A stretch of DNA of 64,000 nucleotides from Pyrinomonadaceae bacterium (GTDB taxonomy: Bacteria; Acidobacteriota; Blastocatellia; Pyrinomonadales; Pyrinomonadaceae): the NCBI GenBank assembly GCA_030841105.1, contig JAVEDE010000125.1:1-64000 (forward strand), written 5' to 3'. Shown here in pieces: positions 53,822 through 62,032 of this stretch. A program made the position numbers and the translations under genes. Within the stretch, counting starts at the first letter, position 1. Every line of letters starts with the position of its first letter. Under the pieces are notes generated by a model. It searched no databases and was not told the DNA's origin. It worked only from the letters and a program-made list of their open reading frames with translations.

Positions 53822-54478
53822 ATGTCCAAGGAAGTCTGGACTATAGTTGCGGCTTTTCTCACGGCTTTTCTCACGGCTGCTCTTGGTGGGGCGGGGGTAT
53901 TGTTGCAGGAGTGGCGGCAAAAGCGGGATGATCGCCATCGGCGGAAACAAGCACGAATAGAAGCGACTGAGATGATCTCATTTATTGAGAAGTGGGTACA
54001 AACACAGCAATTAACTTGTTCAGCAGAAGATTTTGAGGATGTTAAGAAAAAGGCGCGCCAAAAACTTGAGCGTGTCTATTACTCGCTGATAAAGGTGGAT
54101 GAAGCTAAAAGGCCGGTTGAGGAACGCTCCTTTTTACAACGCGCATTGCTGTTGTATAAACCGTCTAGTTTCGGTGCTTTAGTCTTACACCTCATATTCT
54201 ATATGTTAGGGACTATCCTTCTGCTATGGGAGATCATAGGGGTAGCTCTTATAATTGTTCCCGTTGAAGCTAAAGGTCAGCTTACAACTATGTCCGAGAC
54301 AATCTTTGGTTTGATTGTCGTAAATTTACTCTGTATCGCTCCAGCATTAGCTGTTCGCGCTTGGGCAGTAGTGATTGATAAAAAGCATCGTAAGTCGCAA
54401 CTCGATATGGTATCTGCCTCACCAGTAGCTTCCTCATCTGCACGCGCAACAACTCATCCAATCAGACAGCCTCAATAA
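53822..54478 (+). CDS. Membrane protein, unknown
   Basis: 218 aa with an N-terminal transmembrane segment (about 6-28), a charged coiled region (KRDDRHRRKQARIEATEMI, then KKKARQKLERVYYSLIKV) and two more segments (about 122-145 and 160-182). A basic tail is at the end. No family recognised. It is a single-gene unit behind copy E. The layout (anchor, coiled coil, membrane pair) suits a small membrane effector. Confidence 0.6.
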   Translation: MSKEVWTIVAAFLTAFLTAALGGAGVLLQEWRQKRDDRHRRKQARIEATEMISFIEKWVQTQQLTCSAEDFEDVKKKARQKLERVYYSLIKVDEAKRPVEERSFLQRALLLYKPSSFGALVLHLIFYMLGTILLLWEIIGVALIIVPVEAKGQLTTMSETIFGLIVVNLLCIAPALAVRAWAVVIDKKHRKSQLDMVSASPVASSSARATTHPIRQPQ

Positions 54479-54584
54479 CATCTATAGCACATTCCCATCT
54501 GGCTTTCGCGTCCAGATAGAAGGGGAAGCGCTTTTGATCGGGCGCCGCCTTTTTATTGACACTCACCCCGCTCCCGTATATCTT
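54475..54584 (+). repeat. Junction element (copy F)
   Basis: GGCTTTCGCGTCCAGATAGA, a hairpin around GCGCTTTTGATCGGGCGC, T5, then TTGACA (54556-54561), 17 bases, TATCTT (54579-54584). It drives the TIR gene 46 bases later. Confidence 0.85.
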
Positions 54585-54630
54585 CCCTCCGCTTGACCTC
54601 TTATGATCACTCGTATTCTCACGTCCACAT

Positions 54631-55509
54631 ATGAAGAAAGTATTCTTAAGCTACTCTCACAAAGATAAACACTTAGTTGAGAAAGTTGCCGTGCTACTCA
54701 AAGACCGAGGTGTTGATGTTTGGCTTGACGAGTGGCGACTACGTGTAGGCGAGTCAGTTATTAAAGAGGTGGAGCAAAGTATCAGAAGGGCAGACTACGT
54801 GGTGATTTTTATTTCAAAGTATTCTGTAAAATCCCGCTGGGTTCAGGCAGAGTATGAGGCTGCGGCCAATTATGAAATGAATTATAAAAAGAAAATTATA
54901 GTGCTATCTGCCGTATTAGATGATTCAAAGTTACCGGCATTTCTACAAAGAAAGAAATACGCCGACTTTCAGGAATCTTTTGTTGAAGGCTATTCTGGTC
55001 TTCTAAACTCCATCTTAAAGGCCAAAGCTAAAAACTCCCTTGATCAAACCTTTAGTGAACTTGCAAGGAAATTGAGGATGGATCACCGCTCCAAGCATCA
55101 GCCTCATATGAAAATGCCCTCCTTTATTGAGAAGTTAACCGATAGAAAAATACATCTGCTTGGGTCTGTATATTATTCCTCACTAGACCTCCATACAAGA
55201 CTTAAACGTTCAGATGGTAGTATTGAAGATAGCGACAATTTCTCAAAATGGCTCGGTAACACAATTAGAGATTATCTACAGTATAAAATCTTTGAGGACG
55301 CAGAAGTTTTCCTGAGAAGCAAAAATTTTCGCCGGAAAAGATTGGCAACACCTCAAGTCAAGATTGGTTTACTTGATTATTTGCATGAAAGAATCAATTC
55401 CAATATACGGGAATATGGGCTTCCGCAGCGTAGAACCGAAAGTCATATAATAGATGACTTACAGTTCATCTTTGGAGATGACAAAGCCAAACAAATTCCC
55501 CCTCAATAA
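54631..55509 (+). CDS. TIR-domain protein with unknown C-terminal region
   Basis: 292 aa. The N-terminal TIR domain (about 1-130) starts KKVFLSYSHKDKHLVEKVAV, then VDVWLDEWRLRVGESVIKEV, and SKYSVKSRWVQAEYEAAANY with Glu74 at the catalytic position. The C-terminal 160 residues are helical and basic, with no recognised family. It belongs to the S/C-TIR type of antiphage effector by domain. It is the last gene before the right-hand XRE/128-bp module; its end runs into the junction motif. Confidence 0.8.
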   Translation: MKKVFLSYSHKDKHLVEKVAVLLKDRGVDVWLDEWRLRVGESVIKEVEQSIRRADYVVIFISKYSVKSRWVQAEYEAAANYEMNYKKKIIVLSAVLDDSKLPAFLQRKKYADFQESFVEGYSGLLNSILKAKAKNSLDQTFSELARKLRMDHRSKHQPHMKMPSFIEKLTDRKIHLLGSVYYSSLDLHTRLKRSDGSIEDSDNFSKWLGNTIRDYLQYKIFEDAEVFLRSKNFRRKRLATPQVKIGLLDYLHERINSNIREYGLPQRRTESHIIDDLQFIFGDDKAKQIPPQ

Positions 55510-55546
55510 CATCACCCTCCCCTCTGGCTTTCGTGTCCAGATAGGG
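55503..55546 (+). repeat. Junction element, half copy G
   Basis: Only the first part (TCAATAACATCACCCTCCCC, then GGCTTTCGTGTCCAGATAG) is present. It then runs directly into the 3' end of the XRE gene, so the last residues of that XRE protein are encoded by junction sequence. Confidence 0.75.
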
Positions 55547-55811
55547 GCTTGCCCGGCAGCTTGTTGGGCAAGTCCAGTTTATCGTCGGCAAGCGTCTCCA
55601 TGCTTATGCCTGCGATACGGGCGTACTGCAAAAGGATAGCCAACGTCGGCTCGCGAAGCCCCGTTTCATACTTTGAAATCTGCTTAAAAGTAATCTCGCC
55701 TTCAACCCTAAGCCGCCTGACCAACTCGGGCTGAGAGAGTCCGAGCGCGACACGTATCCTCAATAACTTCTCGGCGAGACGCTCCGGTTTCGTGCGCGGT
55801 TTCGTTCCCAT
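55512..55811 (-). CDS. XRE-family helix-turn-helix regulator, right copy
   Basis: 99 aa, paralogue of 12135-12419 and in opposite orientation: LRIRVALGLSQPELVRRLR, then ISKYETGLREPTLAILLQY. The DDKLDLPNKLPGKP tail is followed by PLSGHESQRGG, which is encoded by the half junction element G, so the 3' end has been replaced by recombination. It follows the inverted 128-bp repeat, as its twin does. Confidence 0.85.
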   Translation of the reverse strand: MGTKPRTKPERLAEKLLRIRVALGLSQPELVRRLRVEGEITFKQISKYETGLREPTLAILLQYARIAGISMETLADDKLDLPNKLPGKPLSGHESQRGG

Positions 55812-55894
55812 CAGGCGCGGCCTCCTGATGGAACGGATGGCGCTTGAAACTTGCCGTGCTCGCCAAATGACGATATGCTAACTTCCCTCAACCC

Positions 55895-56022
55895 GGTCGC
55901 CGTGAGTGTGAACCTCTCAACTCGAACGGCGATGCTCATCACTCCTTTGAGGTTGAGGTTGAGCTACGCATGACCGTCACTGATTTTAAATAACTGAACG
56001 CGCGGCATCATAACAGACCGCG
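55895..56022 (-). repeat. 128-bp repeat, right copy (inverted)
   Basis: Reverse complement of 11924-12051 with only a few mismatches and single-base indels. It lies between the XRE gene and the TPR regulator, as the left copy lies between the XRE gene and the receiver gene. Confidence 0.85.
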
Positions 56023-56064
56023 TTTGAGGTCGTCTTGCTCTTATTTAAAGCTATGGAGCCGGGG

Positions 56065-56104
56065 ATGCGTGGCTTGTGGCAAGGGCGGCCGAAACCCCAC
56101 GCAT
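56065..56104. promoter_or_regulatory. Hairpin matching 11830-11866
   Basis: ATGCGTGG (56065-56072) pairs with CCACGCAT (56097-56104), in the same position relative to the 128-bp repeat as the left hairpin. Compared with the left hairpin, one pair changed from G-C to T-A, which preserves pairing. Confidence 0.55.
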
Positions 56105-56249
56105 GACGTTGATTTGGTCACTGCTTCGTTGCTCAAAATTTTCTCGCGGAGCTTCTGAATTGTTGTATATACGCGCCGGACACACAAAGATTGCGCCGCC
56201 TGTGAGCCTCACGGCAGCATACAATTTGATTGAACTGTGCCGCTGGCTT

Positions 56250-56477
56250 TTAGAGCAGCGGTATCAGAGTTTGCAGCAGGGCGAGTGCGATCTCTGGCAG
56301 GATATCTTCTTCCGGCGCGGGAGGGGCCTTATCCGTCCAAATTATGCTGTCTGCTTGCGGCGGCGGAGGTGGCGGCGGAGTTTTGTCAGTATGAATTATG
56401 CCTTCGCCTGCTAAGGCGCTTGTGGAGAACACAAACGCCAACATTAGCGCGGCGACAGTATTGCGGAAGCTTTTCAT
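56250..56477 (-). CDS. Short secreted peptide with a repeated IIxTDK-proline motif
   Basis: 75 aa with a clear signal peptide (about 1-23, ending SALA). The mature part contains IIHTDKTPPPPPPP and then SIIWTDKAPPAPEED, two copies of an I-I-x-T-D-K-x-P-P motif, and a hydrophobic C-terminus. I have a general memory of such peptides in acidobacterial genomes; no function is known to me. It is divergent from the TPR regulator at 56611 and has GGGAGAG before its ATG. A secreted signal peptide or adhesion peptide are both possible. Confidence 0.65.
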   Translation of the reverse strand: MKSFRNTVAALMLAFVFSTSALAGEGIIHTDKTPPPPPPPQADSIIWTDKAPPAPEEDILPEIALALLQTLIPLL

Positions 56478-56530
56478 CTTTTCTCTCCCTTAGAGGTAGT
56501 TAGTGAAACCAGACCCTTCTGGTGTCAATT

Positions 56531-56557
56531 TGCGTCCTATCCCACTAATAGGACGCA
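56531..56557. promoter_or_regulatory. Operator-like inverted repeat between the peptide and TPR-regulator genes
   Basis: TGCGTCCTAT (56531-56540) and ATAGGACGCA (56548-56557) around a 7-base centre, midway between the divergent starts at 56477 and 56611. This is a likely regulator site controlling one or both genes. Confidence 0.55.
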
Positions 56558-56610
56558 GTTTAAGCCTGCCTGAAAATTTTATAGCAAGCACACAGAAAGC
56601 GAGTCCTCAC

Positions 56611-58542
56611 ATGACTTTAGCCGAAACATTATTAAAGCAGTTAGAAAACCCTGCGTTGAGCCGCGACGAGCGGGCGCAGCTTCAGTGCCAGATAGCAGCC
56701 GACTTCGAGCATAGAGGTGAGTACGAATCAGCGCGCGACGCGCTCGCCGAGTTGTGGCAGGGCGTCGGCGAACGTCCTGCCCTTGAAGGACTAGCCGAGT
56801 TGACAGCCGCAGAAGTGCTTTTGCGTGTCGGCTCGCTCTCCGCTTGGTTTGGCAGCGTCGGGCAGATTGTGGAAGCGCAGGAAAAGGCCAAAGACCTAAT
56901 CACCGAAAGTATAACGCGCTTTCAGGCAATGGGAGAGACAACGAGAGTAGCCGCCGCACGGAGCGAACTCGGTTTATGCTACCGCCGCGCCGGGTCATAC
57001 GATGACGCGCGGGTAGTTTATCAGGAAGCCCTGAGAGAACTGGCTGACGGAGTTGAGAAAGAGCTAAGGGCTAAAATATTACTGCGTCTTGTAATTGTTG
57101 AATCGTTGAGCGGACGCTATAAAGACGCTCTGCGGATATTGACGAATGAGACGCAGTTCTTTGAAGAAAGCGCTAATGATTTCCTCAAGGGGAAGTTCCA
57201 TAATGAACTAGCCTGCGCGCTCACCTCATTAGGCCAAGCCGAACACCGCCCGGATTACACAGACCGCGCCATCATCGAATACACCGCCGCGTCACACCAT
57301 TTTGAGCAAGCCGGACACACCAGCTACCGCGCGAGTGCCGAGAACAATTTAGGTTTTTTACTCTATACCATCGGACGTTATGAAGAGGCACACGAGCACC
57401 TTAACGCCGCGCGTCGTTTATTCGCGGATATGCAGAACCAAGGGCGGATCGCGCAGGTGGATGAAACCCGCGCCCGCGTCCTGCTGGCACAGGGCAGATT
57501 GCACCCAGCCGAGAGCGCCATCCGCGAGGCCGTGCGCGTGCTCTCCAAAGGTGACGAGCATGGCTTATTAGCCGAAGCTCGCACCACGCAAGGTCGCATC
57601 CTATCCCGGCTCGGCAACTTCGTCGAATCGCTCAGCACGCTGAGGCGCGCCGCCGACCTCGCAGAGGAAGCCGGAGCCGTCGAAGATGCCGGACGCGCCC
57701 TGCTTTCGTTAATGGAGGAGCACACCGACCGCATCATTGAGGACGAACTATTAGAGACATACGAGCGCGCTCATAACCTGCTCAAGGAAACACAGGACGC
57801 AGACACGATCACACGCCTGCGCGCCTGCGCCATGCGCATCATCTCCAACCGCCGCGCGGTGCTGTCCCAGCGGCGAGTCCGCAGCCTCGCGGATTTTTGG
57901 GCGAACTTCGATCTCAATGAGAAAATACACACATACGAAGCCCGGTATGTTCGGCAGGCGTTGATAGATGGTGAAGGTAGCGTGACGCGCGCCGCGCGGT
58001 TGCTGGGGTTGCACCACCATGCGACGCTCGCCGCCATGCTTGACGAAGCGCAGGGCAGGCACAAAGACCTCGCTCACCTGCGCACCCCGCCTGAGACACG
58101 CAAACAGAGCATCATCAACCGCAGCAGTCGGCGCCCCGGCCGCCCGCGCTCAAAAGCTCGCACGATCAACATCCTCTGCGTCGAAGATTACCCGCCGGTG
58201 GCCGACGCCGTGAAGGAGACTTTGGAAGAACTTGGCTGGGCGGTTGAACTCTGTGGGGACGGGGCGGAAGCGATGCGCAAGATCGAAAGCAAGGCGCGGT
58301 ATCACCTGCTCATCCTTGATAATCAGTTACCCGGCAAGGACGGTTTGGAACTTGCGCGCCGCGCGCAGCAGCTTCCACATCGCCGTCGCACGCCCATCAT
58401 CATGCTGTCGGCGAGCGACGTGGAGCGGGACGCGTTGCGCGCGGGCGTGAACGCTTTCCTGCGGAAGCCGCAAGACATCAGGCGTCTGACGGCGACCGTC
58501 ACGCGCCTGCTGACCAAAGACCTCCCCGGCCGGAGTGAGTAG
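56611..58542 (+). CDS. TPR - Fis-type HTH - receiver hybrid regulator
   Basis: 643 aa from ATG at 56611; a longer frame from GTG at 56503 would run through the operator. Residues about 1-430 are TPR-like helical repeats (GRYEEAHEHLNAARRLFADM, and others). About 460-500 is a Fis/HTH_8-type helix-turn-helix (YVRQALIDGEGSVTRAARLL, GLHHHATLAAML), and about 520-640 is a receiver domain with phospho-acceptor Asp in LLILDNQLPG. Receiver at the C-terminus is unusual. The receiver is closely related to the stand-alone one at 11454-11813. It may bind the 56531 operator and control the secreted peptide next to it. Confidence 0.8.
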   Translation: MTLAETLLKQLENPALSRDERAQLQCQIAADFEHRGEYESARDALAELWQGVGERPALEGLAELTAAEVLLRVGSLSAWFGSVGQIVEAQEKAKDLITESITRFQAMGETTRVAAARSELGLCYRRAGSYDDARVVYQEALRELADGVEKELRAKILLRLVIVESLSGRYKDALRILTNETQFFEESANDFLKGKFHNELACALTSLGQAEHRPDYTDRAIIEYTAASHHFEQAGHTSYRASAENNLGFLLYTIGRYEEAHEHLNAARRLFADMQNQGRIAQVDETRARVLLAQGRLHPAESAIREAVRVLSKGDEHGLLAEARTTQGRILSRLGNFVESLSTLRRAADLAEEAGAVEDAGRALLSLMEEHTDRIIEDELLETYERAHNLLKETQDADTITRLRACAMRIISNRRAVLSQRRVRSLADFWANFDLNEKIHTYEARYVRQALIDGEGSVTRAARLLGLHHHATLAAMLDEAQGRHKDLAHLRTPPETRKQSIINRSSRRPGRPRSKARTINILCVEDYPPVADAVKETLEELGWAVELCGDGAEAMRKIESKARYHLLILDNQLPGKDGLELARRAQQLPHRRRTPIIMLSASDVERDALRAGVNAFLRKPQDIRRLTATVTRLLTKDLPGRSE

Positions 58543-58692
58543 AACGCGATAATTTGCTCAATGGATGAGGGAGTGTGTTATCTAGCGGGAGAGCGGCACT
58601 GATTGGATGAAGCGACTGATGATCGGTAAAGGGCGTTGGCACCTCTGCCGGTTGCCATAGATAAGAGTCGTTCAAGGAGCTGAAATAGAAGC

Positions 58693-59655
58693 ATGGAACT
58701 TTTCTTCTCTGCCTTTGCCGTAGTTGTCTCTATCGTATCGCTTATGATTTCCTACATCTCTATCAGAGAGCAACGAAATGCTTCAAAAAGCACTGCTGCT
58801 TATACCTACCTTGCTACCGCCGAGACGTTGTTAGAACACCATCCAGAGTTGTTCCAGTTACACAATATTGACGAAAAGCTTCTTGACGAATGTAACGTGT
58901 CACATGTGGAGTTGCTCTATTTAATGCAGACTTTTGTTTCATCTGATTTGTATCACCGTGTGGGACAAGATAAAGATGTCACCCTTAGTGATTACAGAAA
59001 AAATCTGCTTTCAAATCAAAAGGTGCAAAAGGTTTGGAAGATTATAATCAGAGACAGGCTATTATCTCCTAGTCGCTTCTCCAAGGAGGTTGATAAGTAT
59101 ATAAAGCGGCAAGAAAGTCTAGAGCTAGGTCATGGCCACCGCGCACCCAACAACGGCATGCACCCGACCGCGGACACGAAGGATGTCATGAACCCGACAA
59201 CTTTTATGAGCGAAACAGATCATGATGCGATGGTACGGTGGCAGGGATATTCCCGTGAACAACGTTCCACGGTTAACTCCCTTTTCTTAACATACGCTGC
59301 CGCTCTACTAGGGCTGCAATCTTCCATCCTTCTCTCTAAGGAAGTAACGCAGGTTAACTGGCCTTGGTTTTTCGTCGCGGCCGGGGTCGGGGCGCTGTTA
59401 TCGCTTACAGCCGGTTGCGTGGTCGTGCTAGTGCGATTGCAAGACGCGCGGTTGACTGCTCGCGTCGCGCGCTTCCGAGTCGAGCATAAAAGCCCGTCTG
59501 AAATTGACGCGCTCCGTCGTTCTACGGACAGGCTCGGGATGTGGACAAATAGACTTATCCCGGCTCAAGTTGCGGCTTTTGCTATCGCTGCTGTTGCATT
59601 TCTAATATGGGTGTCCCTCTCGTTCAGCACGAAGCTGTGGCCGGTGGCGGGCTAA
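58693..59655 (+). CDS. Fusion of two small membrane-protein genes across an attC-like remnant
   Basis: 320 codons. The first part (about 1-152) is a membrane protein with an N-terminal transmembrane segment (FFSAFAVVVSIVSLMIS) and a helical soluble body. Residues about 152-163 read NNGMHPTADT, translated from an attC-like sequence at 59147-59183. From about residue 172 (ATG at 59206, MSETDHDAMVRW) a second membrane protein starts, with segments near 195-215, 225-250 and 290-310. I think two cassette genes became one frame when the attC-like stop was lost; the second may also be translated from 59206. No family recognised for either. Confidence 0.6.
   Translation: MELFFSAFAVVVSIVSLMISYISIREQRNASKSTAAYTYLATAETLLEHHPELFQLHNIDEKLLDECNVSHVELLYLMQTFVSSDLYHRVGQDKDVTLSDYRKNLLSNQKVQKVWKIIIRDRLLSPSRFSKEVDKYIKRQESLELGHGHRAPNNGMHPTADTKDVMNPTTFMSETDHDAMVRWQGYSREQRSTVNSLFLTYAAALLGLQSSILLSKEVTQVNWPWFFVAAGVGALLSLTAGCVVVLVRLQDARLTARVARFRVEHKSPSEIDALRRSTDRLGMWTNRLIPAQVAAFAIAAVAFLIWVSLSFSTKLWPVAG
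59147..59183 (+). other. attC-like half site inside the fusion
   Basis: CCCAACAACGGCATGCACCC followed by GACCGCGG, a typical integron attC left half. It matches 59648-59680 closely. No right half follows. Confidence 0.5.
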
Positions 59656-59680
59656 CAACAGCATACACCCGACGACGAAC
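59648..59680 (+). other. attC-like half site after the fusion gene
   Basis: GGGCTAACAACAGCATACAC then CCGACGACG, overlapping the stop codon, as at 17874 and 59147. The right half is replaced by a junction element. Confidence 0.5.
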
Positions 59681-59689
59681 TAATAAATT

Positions 59690-59787
59690 TACTTCTTATC
59701 CCTATCCGGCTACGTCTCCAGATAGAAGGGGCGACGCTCTAACCAACTCCCTCAACTATTGACACTCACCACACTCCCCTATATCTT
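59690..59787 (+). repeat. Junction element (copy H)
   Basis: GGCTACGTCTCCAGATAGAA, a decayed hairpin region, then TTGACA (59759-59764), 17 bases, TATCTT (59782-59787). Confidence 0.8.
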
Positions 59788-59993
59788 CCCCGCGCTACGT
59801 TCGTGAGCCTCACGCTCATTACTCGAAATTCGAATAGTCGTTATCGGTAGAGTGAGAGGGAATTTCCCATGTGGGACAGCAGAATGCGGCTTTTCCCTCT
59901 CTTCTTCCGCATCATCATTCGGCACAATATGCGCTAATGCGCCATGCCAAGCTTTCTCCCATAATGCTTGCTGGAAGGTGGGGTGGATATATT

Positions 59994-60497
59994 ATGGAGC
60001 CGGAAAATCTAAATGAAAGACTGAAGATTCAAAAAGATATTTTATGGGGACTGTATCAGGAACATCGCTCCCATGCTCGGCATAACGAAACGCTCAGGTC
60101 AACAATCAACAATATGCTGATAGTAGCTTCCGTCGCTATCATCAGCTTTGCCACATATGATAAGGCGTTAAACAAAAGTGATATAGCCGCCGCCTTATTG
60201 CTCATGGGGGTCGGCTTTTTAGGGATTTTTTTTAGCGCTTCGTACACGGAAAGAGCCTTAAAGCATAAACAGAGAGCCAAAGAATGTCATAAGGAACTGG
60301 ACAGCACAGTATTCAAAGAGCCGATTGGAAGAACACTTAATAAAGTTATGACAGAAGCCGACGATCAACATAAAAAAAGCCACGCCGGTAAAATGGGAAG
60401 GATCAGCAATAGCCATTTATTTTGGATAATCTTACCCCTGGTCATTATGTTGGCCGGGGCTGCCCTTATGATTTATTGCATCGGCTTTATCAATTAA
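59994..60497 (+). CDS. Small membrane protein, unknown
   Basis: 167 aa from ATG at 59994 (AAGGTGGGGTGG upstream); an in-frame start at 59871 would overlap the promoter region. A helical head with KIQKDILWGLYQEHRSHARH is followed by two hydrophobic segments (about 38-55 and 60-78) and one at the C-terminus (about 145-165). The arrangement resembles small defence-associated membrane proteins, without a named family. Confidence 0.6.
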   Translation: MEPENLNERLKIQKDILWGLYQEHRSHARHNETLRSTINNMLIVASVAIISFATYDKALNKSDIAAALLLMGVGFLGIFFSASYTERALKHKQRAKECHKELDSTVFKEPIGRTLNKVMTEADDQHKKSHAGKMGRISNSHLFWIILPLVIMLAGAALMIYCIGFIN

Positions 60498-60506
60498 CGC
60501 CGCGCC

Positions 60507-60532
60507 TAATAACTCATTCGACCGGAGCCGGG
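60507..60532 (+). other. attC-like half site
   Basis: GCCTAATAACTCATTCGACC, a slightly mutated attC left half, ten bases after a stop codon. No right half. Confidence 0.4.
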
Positions 60533-60538
60533 CCAACG

Positions 60539-60712
60539 ACTTCTCCACACTCCCGCCCGCCTTCCGCGCCCAGATAGAAACGCGGGCGACGATTTGATCG
60601 GGCGTCTCCATTTTTATTGACACCCGCCCCACGCCCTTATATCTTCCCACCGCTTCTCACAAACTTTCGTCAGTCTCACGTCCCATTTGAAAGGCATATG
60701 TAATGAGCGGTA
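60539..60712 (+). repeat. Junction element (copy I)
   Basis: CTTCCGCGCCCAGATAGAAA, a hairpin (GGGCGACG...GGGCGTC) with a T-run, then TTGACA (60617-60622), 17 bases, TATCTT (60640-60645). After it, about 65 bases (CTTCTCACAA, then GTCTCACGTCCCATTTGAA) match the region downstream of copy A. Confidence 0.85.
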
Positions 60713-60830
60713 AAAGTTCGCTATTAGTATGATCGAGCCACTAGCGGCGGTATATGTAAGCTGTTCAGGATATTAAATGCCTAATCTTGTTCTATTGATA
60801 CTATTCTTTTGCTGAGGTTTTAAGAGCTTC

Positions 60831-61877
60831 ATGAGACGAACTAAATCACCGTCGAAGAAACGCCATAAAGTACAACCTAGTTCCCAAGCGAGTCCGAAAC
60901 ACCCGGAACAGATCAACCTACAATTGAGGGAAAGCTTTGCGCGATGGGCGTTTTCGACGGTACTTATCCTTAGAAAAACCCTCGGCATTGGAGTTGTTTT
61001 TGTTGCCGCTTTAAGCCTCAAAAACTTTGAATTTGGCAAACCGATTAACACGCAGGAGCGGGCCATTCTTGCATTCATCCAAGCTGTGGCCTGCTTACTG
61101 TTAGCCGTTATGACTCCAAAATCCGACCTTAAAATACTTGCAGGCCGTCAAGGAGTCAGCCCATCCGATCTTGTCACTGCAAAAAAGGCTTGTAGGAGAA
61201 TTAAACAACTCGTTGTTGCGACTTTTATCTGCTGGTCACTGTATTACCTCATCACCGGACTGTCTCTAATACAAAACCCTGTGCCAAATGTTTCGAGCTT
61301 ATTTGATCGTGCTATTTTAGCGACATTTAACACTCTTCCGAGTCTAATGTTATTCTGGCTTTACATCGAACTTGCTAAGTTCACCGTTGACAAACCAGAT
61401 TTAGGCCGTTTTAAAGGGAAATTAGATGCTGATGAAGCAGCGGATTTAAGTTCTAGCGATGCCACAGAGTTTACCCGTCTAATCTCTTCTGGGATTTTTA
61501 TCTTAATAACTGCGCCTATGTGGGCTGCCTTGGGCTGGGAAGACGGACGCATTATTTCTGCATTCGAGGTAATCACCTCTTGCCTGAACGGAGTATGTAT
61601 TGCTTTAGTAGTTGGGCGGTTGGATAGTAAGATCATTGACCTCGGCTCTATCCCTATAGGGCTTCTTTACTTTTACGCTGTCATTCAGCCCACGGCGGCG
61701 ACTTTTCATGACAAGACAATTGCACATCTTATTGCTACGACGGTAGCGTTACCTCTTAAGGTACTATTTTGGCTGGTATTCGTTTGGGCTTTTACGACTG
61801 GTGCGATTTCGGAGTACGTTCACACTATTAGAGTCCTGTTGATACGTGATTATACTAGAAGATATTCAAGGCTGTAA
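60831..61877 (+). CDS. Multi-pass membrane protein, unknown
   Basis: 348 aa with a basic N-terminal head and about seven or eight hydrophobic segments (roughly 50-62, 85-97, 128-146, 168-180, 221-234, 248-262, 270-285, 305-325). No recognised family. It is the last gene of the array behind copy I. A multi-pass membrane protein as the only gene in its unit is typical of the membrane effectors in this locus, by analogy. Confidence 0.6.
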   Translation: MRRTKSPSKKRHKVQPSSQASPKHPEQINLQLRESFARWAFSTVLILRKTLGIGVVFVAALSLKNFEFGKPINTQERAILAFIQAVACLLLAVMTPKSDLKILAGRQGVSPSDLVTAKKACRRIKQLVVATFICWSLYYLITGLSLIQNPVPNVSSLFDRAILATFNTLPSLMLFWLYIELAKFTVDKPDLGRFKGKLDADEAADLSSSDATEFTRLISSGIFILITAPMWAALGWEDGRIISAFEVITSCLNGVCIALVVGRLDSKIIDLGSIPIGLLYFYAVIQPTAATFHDKTIAHLIATTVALPLKVLFWLVFVWAFTTGAISEYVHTIRVLLIRDYTRRYSRL

Positions 61878-61882
61878 TGTTC

Positions 61883-62002
61883 ATGACAGTGACACAGGTA
61901 GAGGCGGCAAAGCTGCGAGGTTCTACGATTCCGGCGATCAACGAACTCGTGCGGCCGGGGCGTTTGCGTTCTAGCTGCGGATTCTTACTCGAAACATCTT
62001 GA
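61883..62002 (+). pseudogene. Truncated helix-turn-helix gene
   Basis: 39 codons: MTVTQVEAAKLRGSTIPAI, then NELVRPGRLRS, the N-terminal part of an excisionase-like DNA-binding protein, followed by an out-of-family tail and a stop. It lies just before a decayed junction element. It resembles the excisionase-like protein at 42576 in pattern. Confidence 0.55.
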
Positions 62003-62004
62003 GT

Positions 62005-62032
62005 CACGATTGGCACTCACGCCGCTCCCTTA
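62005..62032 (+). repeat. Junction element, decayed promoter (copy J)
   Basis: TTGGCACTCACGCCGCTCCC followed by TTA, the junction promoter with a mutated -35 (62010-62015) and lost -10. It marks the right end of the array. Confidence 0.6.

Noticed and set aside
56076-56414. 112-codon plus-strand frame
   Set aside because: Overlaps the secreted peptide gene on the other strand, which has a signal peptide and ribosome-binding site; this frame has neither.
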